A stretch of 64,000 nucleotides of DNA from Peribolospora baueri (taxonomy: Eukaryota > Basidiomycota > Peribolosporomycetes > Peribolosporales > Peribolosporaceae). Where the stretch lies: contig JAMDHS010000006.1 in NCBI GenBank assembly GCA_029717555.1, positions 367,822 through 431,821 on the forward strand. Reading direction: 5' to 3'. The position numbers were made by a program, and so were the translations under genes. Below are positions 55,006-64,000 of the stretch, one piece after another; position 1 is the stretch's first letter; each line of letters starts with the position of its first letter. The notes beneath the pieces are model-generated. The model saw only the letters and a program-made list of their open reading frames with translations, was not told where the DNA came from and did no database searches.

Positions 55006-55603
55006 GGAGGTGTCTATCGGTCGGTCGGTCGCGAGGAAGTGAGCGGAGAAGGAAGACAATTTTGATTTGATCGGTGCCCGCGCGATGCGATGCGACCGAC
55101 GGATCTCATCCATCCAACAGCTTGTCAACGTTTCGAAAGAGCAACAAACAAACATACGTCGCGCCGGTGCGCCGGTTGCAAGATGACGTTAGCAGCCGAG
55201 CAAGCGAACGAACGAACGAACGAACGAACGAACAAACGAACGAGCGAGCGAGCGGGTATGGTAGGGCGGGGTAGGACATGACGGAGGGACGACGGACGGA
55301 AGGACAGGCGAAAGAGGGGAGAGGAAGCGAGCGGGACATCCTCCACCGAAGAGCAGGAAAAGAGAAGAAGAGAGAAAGAGAGAGAGAGAAAGGGAGAGAG
55401 AGAGATGTGCGAGGGGGGAAATACGCGGGAAAGAAGAACGACAACAGAGGAGGCGCAGGCGAAATAATAAGCGCAAGATGGCGACGTGGGGGATGGGTGT
55501 CTATGAACGGTGGACGGTGCACGGCGAGGGAGCGGCTTTAAAGGGAGCAGCGAAGGATATCGAAAAGGGACTCTAGCAATGGGTGGGCCTAACATTACTC
55601 GCC
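55006..55603. other. Intergenic with GAAC microsatellite
   Basis: Promoter side of the C7orf25-like gene and 3' flank of the dynein gene, both minus. Contains (GAAC)n turning into (GAGC)n at 55205-55253 and an (AG)n-rich stretch at about 55360-55412. No gene. Confidence 0.7.
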
Positions 55604-58600
55604 TTAGCTCCGACCGTTGGGAGCGCCGTTCCCACCTTCCTCTCCGCCGTTCCCGCCCCTGTTCGGCGACGGAGACGACTCCACGGCACCCGAGCCCCGC
55701 GCTGCAGACCCGCTCGAGCCGGTACCACCAGGCTGGCCGACCGAACCACCACCTCCACCCCCAGCTCCACTACCACCTCCTCCTCCACCGCCAGGCGCTC
55801 CCGCCGCGCTGCCGCCCTGTCTCGCAGAGAGCAAGCTCTGGAAGAAGCTATGGAGCACTTCCGTCTGCGTAGCGCCGGTCGTCGGCGAGCCCTGCACGCC
55901 GGCTGGGGCGCCCGCAATGCCGAAGCCGCCGCCACCGACGGGCGTGCCGGGGGCGACGGGGAGAGGGCTCGCGGCGGAAGGTGGAGGGCGCGGGGATGTG
56001 GCACCTGTTCGCGATGGGTGGGCCGTCGCGCGGTCGTGTCGCGCGGACGACGCGTCGACCGACGGGCCGTAGCTGGAGGGAGAGTTGAGCGGAGGAGAGC
56101 GTGCGGCGGCGACGGCGGCTGCGGCGGTGGAGATGGGAGCGCGACCGGTGGGATCCTAAAATGAGGGCAAAAAAAGATGAGATGAGATGAGACGAGTGGG
56201 AGAAAGGAAATCGGTTCCAAGCTTACCCTCCGGGAGATGCGGTCCAGCCTGGCGCCGACGTTATCGAGCGTCTCGGCATCCATGAGCACCCTCTCGACGC
56301 TCGGTAAAGAAAGGCTAGAGCTGCCCATCGGGCCCACCACGCTCGTGCCGGCCACGCCAGAGTGGTAGCCGGAAAAGTTGGCATCGATGTCGCGCGTGGA
56401 CGTGGACGTGGACGTGGACGCTGGTTGCGGGGCAGTGGAGGAGGCGCCGGGCGCCTGCTGACGGAATTGGGACCGCGGGTCGCGGTCCTCCTTTTGGAGC
56501 GCTTCGTAGTGCTTCGCCAGGAAGGCTTGTTCGTCCGTGGCAGTGACGCGGGACGTGTTGGCAAGGAGCGGCTGGGGATTAGAGAGGAGAGGAGACGAGT
56601 CCAAACGTCAAACCCAGCAGCGTCGGCGCGGAGATGGGAGAGAGACATGACGGGCTCACCTGATCGTCCGCTTCGAGATCGGCCACCACCTCTCCATAGC
56701 TCTTGACGGCGCTCCGCACGCCCTCCTCCTTATCGACGACCGACTCCGCCTCGTCCACCTCCGCCTCATCTCTGCCCAGCGCCCTCCTTTCCTTCTTCAG
56801 CCGCTCCACCTCCACGTCCCACTCCCACCCCTTGCCGCACGCCCGACAGTCGAAGCCTTCGCGGAGAACCCGGATCTTTCCCCAGCTGTCCCAGCCGCTC
56901 GGGACGACCAACGTGTCCCTGTCGACCGTGCTGGCGCGGTACGGGAACGGGAACGCTGTGCTCCCGCCCGCGGCGGCCGTCGGAGGCGGCGGAGGTCCGA
57001 ACCCGTTCGCGGCGGGCGCGGCCGAAGGGGACGTCGGAGACGCGGGGACGGGAGCGTGGGATGCGACGGGCGTGAAGAGACGGTGGAGGATGTAAGAGCG
57101 TAGGATGGAGAACGATTGTGGCCGGGTGTGGGAGGTGAAGAAGAGGGCGGCGCCATCTGCCCGACGAGACGAGACGAGACGAGACGAGCGAGATGAGCGA
57201 AACGAGGGTGAGATCCGAATCAGCATCAGGCTGCCGCGTCCGTCAGGGTTCGACCGGGGGCAACTCACATTTGAGGCAGATGGTGCGAAGGACTTGCTGA
57301 ATGTAGTCGAACTGCTCCTCCTTGAAATCTCGTTCCCTCTCCAGATTGGGTATCAGATCGGCCTGACGCAGCGATGACGACAACCCAGTCGAATCAGGTC
57401 AGCGAGCGCACCGCCGTGGGAGAAGGAGAAGGGCGGGAAGCGGAAACAGCAGCGGCGTGCGTCGCTACTCACCTTTGTGCACACGACGCAGATCGGCACC
57501 CCCCAGTTGTCGGTGAGCGTGCCTTCGCTGAGGGGCAAGGCGGTGTCCGGATCGGTGCTCGCCATGGGCGCCGGCAAGACGGCAGAGCTGGCAGAGCCGG
57601 TCGCGGCGGCGGTGGTGGAGGTGGAGGCGCCGACGGTGCCGGCGCCGTTTGTCTGGGCCGACGACGCAGACGGCGACGGCTCGACGTAGGAGCGAATGTA
57701 TGCTTCCACTGTATCGTCGCATGATGAAAGGCGGGGCTGAGAATATCAGCTCGATGGAACTTGGGGGTCTAGTCAAACGGCACGAGCCGAGCCGAGGATG
57801 GGACGAAGGAGCGCCCCTGCCACTCACGCCTCTCTCGCATCTCGTCCAAGATGACGCCCGCTTGATTCCACTTCCTCGTCTCCTCTACGGTCGCCCCGGC
57901 TTTCGCTCCACGCTTGCCGCTTGCCGCCTCGACGCAGGTGTGAACGACATCGAGCCAGTCGCGAAGCTGGACGAGGAAGTGCCACGGCGTCTCCCAGTCG
58001 AGCACGATGAGGATGAGCGAGTCGCGGAGAGACTGGGCAGAAGCGGTGCCGACGCTGGTCGAGGCCGCGGAAGAGGGAGGAGCAGAGGAAGAAGACGTTG
58101 TCGGGTCTGTAAAGGCTTTCGGGGCCGGGAGGGCTGCGGTAGAAGGAGAGTCTGACGAAGGCAGGGCGGTGGTGGAGCTGGGGAACGCGAAAGGGAGGAG
58201 AGAGAGGTAGGTGGGATGGGAAGAGTGGAGCTGGTATACACCTATCCGTGCGATCACGTCTGGACAAGGACATGGAGGAAAGCGGTGAGTGAGGCGAGGG
58301 CGAAGGCGGGACGGGGAGCAACTCACCCTCTCCATCCTCGTCGCCCACATCAAAGTACCCATAGCCGAGACCGAGGTCGAGGGCGCGGTCGACCGTCTTC
58401 TTCTCTTCGGCCCCTTCGTCTGTCGCCGGATCTCCGTTGGCAAGCGAGCCGTTCACGGGCGTAGGGACGGCGGCGGAGGGTAGAGCGGAGGAGAAGGAAG
58501 GGTTGATGAAGCCCGAAGGGGATGAAGCCGCGAGATTGGAGACGAGGGTGGATTTTCCGGTTTGCGTCTCGCCTTGGAGGAGCGGTGAGGGAGAAGTTAG

Positions 58601-58973
58601 GGAAATGGGTGAGAATGCGAGGTTGAAAAGGGAAGAGGCACGGAGACTCACCGAGAACGATGACGTTCTTCGTCGGCACGGCCTTGCTGCTCGCCACGCT
58701 ATTCAAGATGCTGCTCCACAGCTCTCCCTCGGCGGCGGCGGCAGCACCACCAGGAGCGGCGGAAGAGGAGCTATTGGCGTTTGCGCCGGCAGCGTCTCCT
58801 GACGATTGCGCTCCGGCGTCGGCGGCGCCAGGTTCGCCCCTCGGTCGGGCGGGTCCGAGGGCAGCGATGAGATCGGAGGGTAGGCCGTTGGACTCGCCGT
58901 CCTCCGGTGAGGACGCAGCTGCGGCAGCGGCGGCGGCGGCGGCGGTGGTGGTGGCGGCGAGGGAGCCGTCCAT
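55604..58973 (-). CDS. Cytoplasmic dynein light intermediate chain
   Basis: Subunit of cytoplasmic dynein 1 that links the motor to cargo adaptors. Start at 58973 (MDGSLAATTT and an Ala run). A G-protein-like domain has Walker A GETQTGKST (split from KNVIVLG by an intron), DLGLGYGYFDVGD, IGVYQLHSSHPTYLSLLPFA, SLILIVLDWETPWHFLVQLRDWL, NWGVPICVVCTKAD and FDYIQQVLRTICLKDGAALFFTS. VPSGWDSWGKIRVLREGFDC and a charged segment follow (RRALGRDEAEVDEAE). The C-terminal half carries QAFLAKHYEALQKED, a typical conserved DLIC segment, then a Gly/Ser/Pro-rich end (GGGGGGGSGAGGGGGG) rich enough to be disordered. Helical Spindly/Hook-binding peptides like TEVLHSFFQSLLS lie near the end, as expected for the adaptor-binding helix. 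About eight introns. Firm identification. Confidence 0.92.
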
Positions 58974-61263
58974 GCTTAGGGCAAGAGCAGACGGGGTTGG
59001 GGGACAAGCAGGTGGCTGTCGCCGTTGCGATGGTGAAGGCGAGTCGAGAATTCGCGGCGGCTGCGCCGTCGCGGTCCTCCGTAGTCGGGGGCGAGGATCT
59101 CGGTGGTGGTCCAGACGTTCTCGTGGTGGCAGACCAGACGTTGCTGACGGCAGACCGGCGAGGACGCTGTCGTGTTGGTGGTGGCAGAGCGGTGAAGACG
59201 CTCTCCCTAGCTTGCTCGCCGACGATGTGCAACTGTCGATCCCAAAAGGGACGCGACCATCCGCGGTCGGTGCGGTCGCCGGCGGGCTAACCCTACTTCC
59301 CTCGACTGCGGCCGAGGTCGCGCTCGCCGCCAGTCAAGTACTCTAGACGAGAGAGAGAGAAGTCGACGATCATCGTCGATGCTGCAAGCATGCGGTGACG
59401 GATGGCATGGCCGAGTTTTGTTTTCAGATCCAGCGGGCCAAGCCTTGGACTTGGCCTTTTTTCTTCTCCAAGCTCGCAACCTGCCTTCTTCTCCTCTAGG
59501 TATAGTATAGATCGAGTCGGACAAGGCGGCAGTCGGCGGACGCTGGCTGGCGAGCGTCCCGTCCGTCGTCGTGGCCCAGGACGGGTCTTGTTTTCGAAGG
59601 CGGCGGCATGCGAAGACATACATGTGTAGCCAAGGAAGGAGGGATGCCCGCACGGATGGAAGATAGGGCTCGCAGGTTATGCGGGGGACCGAATGCGTTC
59701 TGTGCCGTGTCGAAGGACACGTGGATGGACTGGCGCTGGAAAAAAGAGGGGAGAGGCGGGGAGGAAGGAACGAGCACGGTCTCGAAGGCCGTCCGCCCGT
59801 CCGTCCGTCCATCCATCCATCCATCTCTCGAGCTGGAGCTGGCTTGCCTTGCCGTCGGAGCCGGCGGTAGGCGTGGGTAATCTGCTTGCTTGCTTACTTA
59901 CAGGAGAAGGATGGGGGGCTGGCGGTGGCGTGCCCGCTCGATCCACGCTCGACCTGGGCTTTTTGGCGAGGGAAGGCGTTCGTTCGTTCATCGTTCGTTC
60001 AGCCATTCATTCGTTCGTTCGTTCGTTCATCCCGCTGGCGCACATGCATGAAGAGGCGACTAAGCGAGCGTAGCGTGTTCGCCCGTGTGTCGTCGACCGA
60101 CGTCACCGTCGCGAGGTTCGCGTTCGATCGCCGACGGCGAGGGAGAGAGCGCAGACAGACAGACAGATGCAGGAACAGAAGAAGGAGCAACGGCGTGGCT
60201 GGACTGGACGAGCGGAGGCCGGCGACGATGACGGCGACGACGACGACGACGACGACGGCAACAGCGAGGCGGCTGAAGCTCAAGCTGACGCTCAAGCTCG
60301 GTCAGCTGGCTCGTTCGATGTCGTTCGCCTGGGCGCGACATGGAAATGGGTCGCCATCGCTGGGAGATAGAGACGATGTAGATACACACCAACACGCAAC
60401 GACGACACACGCCTGCCTCGCCTCCCTCCTCCTCCTCCTCCTCCTCCTTCTCTGCCTCCGTCTGCTCGGCCGTCGGCTGGCTGACTGGCGCGAGCGTCGA
60501 CGACGGGGCCGAGCACGACCCGAGTGGTGGACGTGGAGGAGGGGTGGGTGTGTGATGCCGACGACGACGCATCCTCATGTCGGTGTCGGTGTCGGTGTCG
60601 GTGTCGTCTCTCCTCGCCTCGGCTCGTCCCGGCTCTCGTTGGCTGTCACGACACATGCTCATGCGCGCCGGCTTGTGCGAGTGTCATGTCAGTGCGAGTG
60701 CAAGTCTATGCATATCATATCATACCATCCATACCATACCATACCGTACCATACCATATTTACGTCCACACCCATATCATACCATACCATACCATACCAT
60801 ACCATACCTCACGTCCACACAACGTCGGCGCCGACCATGCCCATGCCCATGCCTGCGTGCAGTGCCACTGCAGCCCACGGCGCTGCCCACCCTCCGCTCG
60901 CGCCTACTTCCATATCCAACTGCAGCCGCTCATATCCCGCCTCGTCTCGCCTGAGCCCACGCCGGCCCTACCTTAATTACCCTCGCCTTGCCTGAGCCCT
61001 GCCTTTCCTCGTCCTTCGCTCGTCCTTCGCTCGCCCTTCCTTTCATTCCAACCCCTCTCCCTCCTCGCCGCCCTTCCATCGTCCTTTACACCACCCCGCT
61101 CCACTCCAACATACAATACATACATACATATACACGTCAAGGCCAACCCCACTCGCCGCCTTCCATCTTGCTCCCCTCCTCGTCCTCCTTCCTCCCACTC
61201 CCACTCGTAGACCGGCAGCTTCACGTCTCGTCTCTGCTCTCGCCGTCTCCCTCCTAGTCCACC
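58974..61263. promoter_or_regulatory. Long divergent upstream region of the WOPR gene
   Basis: 2.3 kb between the dynein subunit start and the WOPR start. It contains several simple repeats: GAC-rich (about 60220-60262), CTC/CCT-rich (about 60420-60452), a GGTGTC hexamer run (about 60577-60608), and a CATAC pentamer array (about 60714-60807). A pyrimidine-rich stretch lies just before the start codon. No ORF here has a recognisable domain, so it is probably regulatory DNA and 5' leader. Confidence 0.5.
60714..60807. repeat. CATAC pentamer array
   Basis: Two blocks of ACCAT/CATAC units (about 60714-60757 and 60770-60807) with a few substitutions, separated by ATTTACGTCCACACC. Confidence 0.9.
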
Positions 61264-63232
61264 ATGACCACCCACCACGCCGGCCCGCACCGCTTGCCCC
61301 CGATCATCCTTCCCCTCCAACCGCCCGTCTTTCCGGCCCACCTGTCTTCCTCCTCCTCCTCCTCACCCTCGTCGTCGTGCTCCCTCTCCCCCCGATACCG
61401 TCCTTTCCCCTCGCCCTACGCCCCAACGCGTCCCGTCTTGCCCCCGATCGCACGACTCGACATCGTCCCCGACGCCGCCTTTGCGCACGGACCGCCGCCG
61501 CCGCCCGCTCACGTCGCATCTCATCACACCCACCTTGGCCCTCGCCCTGGTGACGCCGCCACGTATCTCCCCGGCGGCGCATGCCCTTGGCCCCCGCCAT
61601 ACCACGTCGCGCCCTCGTCCTCGTCTGCCGCACCGACCCCGACCCCGGCCCAGCCGGCCAAACCTGCACCTTTCTTCCCGACCCTCTCCTCCTCCTCCTC
61701 CTCTTCCTCTTCCTCCTCCTCCGCCTGCTCCAACTTCTCCTCCGACTCGTCCACTGCAACCTCCCACACCCCGACCCCGGCCCTGGCCGACCAGCAGCCG
61801 ACGTACATCGGCCACGTCAAGACAGCCACGGACGCCATCCTTCTCCTCTCCGCCTGCGACCTCCCCGCCCCTCCTCCGCCCTCGTCCTCGTCCTCGTCCG
61901 ATCTTCCCGTCCCCGTGCCCGTGCCTCCACGCCGCGTCACCCGCCGCCTACTCGATGGCGAGCGCGCCGCCCTCGTCCGTAGCGGCGCCGTGTTTGTTTG
62001 GGACGAGAAGGAGGCTGGGATGAGAAGGTGGACGGACGGGAGGTGTTGGAGCGCGAGTAGGGTCAGCGGATCCTTCTTGAGCTACAGGGAGCTCGAGGTC
62101 AAGACGAGGTGGGCGTCCGACTTTCGTTCCTCGCTCCTACACTGCTCTTTCGTTGACCCCCCGTCTTCATTTCACTTTCCTCAGGCCTGGCGGCTCCTCC
62201 CTTGGCCCGCCGACGACGAACCAGTACAAGCCCGACGGCCTCGTCAAGCAGTCCTTCAGCATCACCACCGCCTCCGGGCGCAGGCTGCACGTCATCAGCT
62301 ACTTCACCAAGCGAGACGTCAGAGAAGGTCGCCTCGGGCGCGTCTCCGATGACCCCCGCTTCCGCTTCCACTTTAGCCGCCGCTCGTCGTCGTCGTCGGC
62401 GGCATCGGGCGCCACGGTGGCACCCGAGAGAAGGTGGGAGGTGACGGTGGACGAGGTCGAATACCCAGCTCCGATCATCAGGTCTGGAGAAGTGCCAGCT
62501 GCCAGCCAACAACAACGACAACAGCAGCAGCGGCAGCGACACCGAGTCGGCCCGACCAACAACTCCGTCCCCTCCCCCTCCCCCTTGCCCCGACCCTTCT
62601 CCCTCCTCCGCAGACGCTCCGAGCCCGATTCTTGCACGACCTACGCCGAGCCATCCGCTCATAACCCTCGTCCTCGTCCTCGTCCTTGTTCTGGTCTTGC
62701 TTCTGGTCCTGCTTCTCGTCTTGGGGCCGGGGCCGGTCCCGTTCGCAGCGCTGCGGCACAGAACCGTTGGACGCGCCGGTTGAGCGCCGGCGGTGGTGCG
62801 CCGTACCGCGTTCCCGATAGGGGCGACAGGGCCGGAGGCGACGATGGCGGGATCACCGACAAAGACGAGGAGGAGAACGAGGAGGAGGAGGAGGAGTGGC
62901 AACGTAGTGGATGGTCATCAGAGTCAAAGGCAACGACCGACGCTGACGACGACGCTGCGGGGGCTCTTCTCAGCCTCCGCTCAGCAGCGCCAAGGACGAG
63001 CGCGACCCGCCTTTCCGCCTCGTCCCCTCCTCACTCCGACGTCGTCGCGGCCGCCAAGCTTCCCAAGCTCCCCTCGCTGACGGAGACATCGCCACTGCAT
63101 GCGCGCCTGCACTGGGATGCCAAGCTGATTGCGACGGCGGGCGCGGGCGCAGGCGCGGGTGCGGGGGCGGGAGTTGACACGGAGGACAGGAAGGCGCTCG
63201 ACAAGCTTTGGCGAGGTCTTTGGACGCTCTGA
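61264..63232 (+). CDS. WOPR-domain (Gti1/Pac2) transcription factor
   Basis: DNA-binding regulator of the fungal Gti1/Pac2/Wor1/Ryp1 family, which controls morphogenesis, sexual development or secondary traits. Two exons (61264-62108 and 62185-63232) give 630 residues. After a Ser/Pro-rich N-terminus, the first WOPR lobe spans about residues 179-280: TYIGHVKTATDAILLLSACDL, RRVTRRLLDGERAALVRSGAVF and VWDEKEAGMRRWTDGR, then CWSASRVSGSFLSYREL. The intron falls right after VKTR. The second lobe is in exon two: GLVKQSFSITTASGRRLHVISYF, then TKRDVREGRLGRVSDDPRF. The remainder is low-complexity Ser/Pro/Asp-rich. Start at 61264 is the only ATG before the domain with a good leader (CCACC before ATG). 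The Gti1 and Pac2 subgroups cannot be told apart with confidence here, so no symbol is given. Long upstream region fits a regulated gene. Confidence 0.92.
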
Positions 63233-63961
63233 ACGACGCGGCGCTGGCAGACCTCTGTCTCCGCCTCCGTCTGTTTCCCGTTCTCATTCTTCCCCGTTCC
63301 TCGTTTCCTGCTGTGCTGTCTACCGCCTACCGCTCCCCCCGTCCGTCCGTCCGAAGTTCCATTATCGTTTGGGCTATTTTCGTAACTGCTATCCTTCTAT
63401 TACTTTCATTACCTGTATTAGCTGGTAAATTTGTGCCAGTCTACTGTACTGTGCTCGAGTATTCGTACTTCCTTTTCTTTTGCTCCCTCGTCTTCCTCGC
63501 CGTCTTCCTCGCCCGAGCCCGCCCATGTATCCCTCGTTTCCCTCGGAGTCTCGCCCAGTTGTCTCCAGCCTCTCGTCCTCGTTCCCGTTCCCGTTCCCGT
63601 TCTCCACCTCGAATCGGATGTCCTTCCAGCTCGCCCTCTCTTCCCCTCCTGCTGTTCTCCTTCGTTCCTTCCCGTCTCCCTATCGTCCGTCATACGTCCA
63701 TCTGCTCGCAGGGCCTACGGCGCACGCCCTCGCAATAATCACAAAAGCGCTCTTCCTCTTCCTTTGACGGCGACGGAAGCGGAAGCAGAAGCAGAAGCGG
63801 AAAGAACGCTGGTTATATGAAAGAGCTGCGGTCGCGATCGTCACGCAGCCGCTGCCGCAGTCAGGGGGTGGGCCCCACACATCGGGTTCGGCCGAGTTGG
63901 GGGTCGTGCGTGCGAGTATCTTATATCTTATCTTGCCTTGCTTTGCTTTGCTTTGCTTCGG

Positions 63962-63962
<1 letters not shown>
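63233..63962. other. 3' flank of the WOPR gene
   Basis: Pyrimidine-rich plus strand with GTTCCC repeats (about 63582-63602). No gene seen. Confidence 0.6.

Positions 63963-64000
<38 letters not shown>
63963..64000. repeat. T38 homopolymer at window edge
   Basis: At least thirty-eight T, running off the right edge of the window, preceded by a CTTTG(C)-type repeat at about 63935-63960. Confidence 0.9.

Overview
This is a stretch of nuclear DNA from a fungus, most likely a basidiomycete. The signs are high GC, many short spliceosomal introns (donors mostly GTGAGT or GTGCGT), a dynein light intermediate chain, a Gti1/Pac2 (WOPR) regulator, and no operons. Pucciniomycotina or Ustilaginomycotina would fit; the sequence alone does not settle the class. 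Nearly every gene is split, so gene coordinates here run from start codon to stop codon across introns. Exons were joined by hand from splice signals, phase and conserved motifs.

Layout. 1-7.3 kb: the 5' part of an ABCA-type ABC transporter (minus; cut by the window edge), then the ArfGAP Gcs1 (minus). 7.6-12.2 kb: a long pentatricopeptide-repeat protein (plus). 12.7-17.5 kb: a small putative mitochondrial membrane protein and the checkpoint protein Bub3 (both minus), and a Brr6/Brl1 nuclear-envelope protein (plus). 18.0-22.0 kb: a sugar-porter MFS transporter (minus) cut into about 22 exons, eight of them 21 nt or shorter. 23.6-26.9 kb: a Golgi-type mannosyltransferase (minus). 28.3-29.1 kb: a decayed Ty3/gypsy-like retrotransposon tail. 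29.6-34.8 kb: the copper chaperone Ccs1 (minus) and a Dhr2/DHX33-type DEAH helicase (plus). 36.1-42.9 kb: a 1455-residue protein whose N-terminus looks like two consecutive histone folds, and a small conserved-looking protein (both plus). 43.1-51.1 kb: Kex1 carboxypeptidase (minus), cytoplasmic tryptophanyl-tRNA synthetase (plus) and the YEATS protein Yaf9 (minus). 51.3 kb: an intron-containing tRNA-Glu(CTC) gene (minus). 51.9-59.0 kb: a C7orf25-like DUF1308 protein and a dynein light intermediate chain (both minus). 61.3-63.2 kb: a WOPR transcription factor (plus) behind a 2.3-kb repeat-rich upstream region.

The genes are mostly single-copy housekeeping functions (trafficking, spindle checkpoint, nuclear envelope, ribosome biogenesis, translation, chromatin) and do not form a cluster or pathway. 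The most unusual signals concern gene structure rather than gene content. They are the run of microexons in the sugar transporter, introns carrying extreme pure homopolymer pyrimidine tracts (C42, T27, C15T15 on the coding strand), the apparent double histone fold, and large low-complexity insertions inside otherwise conserved domains (Yaf9, the DEAH helicase).
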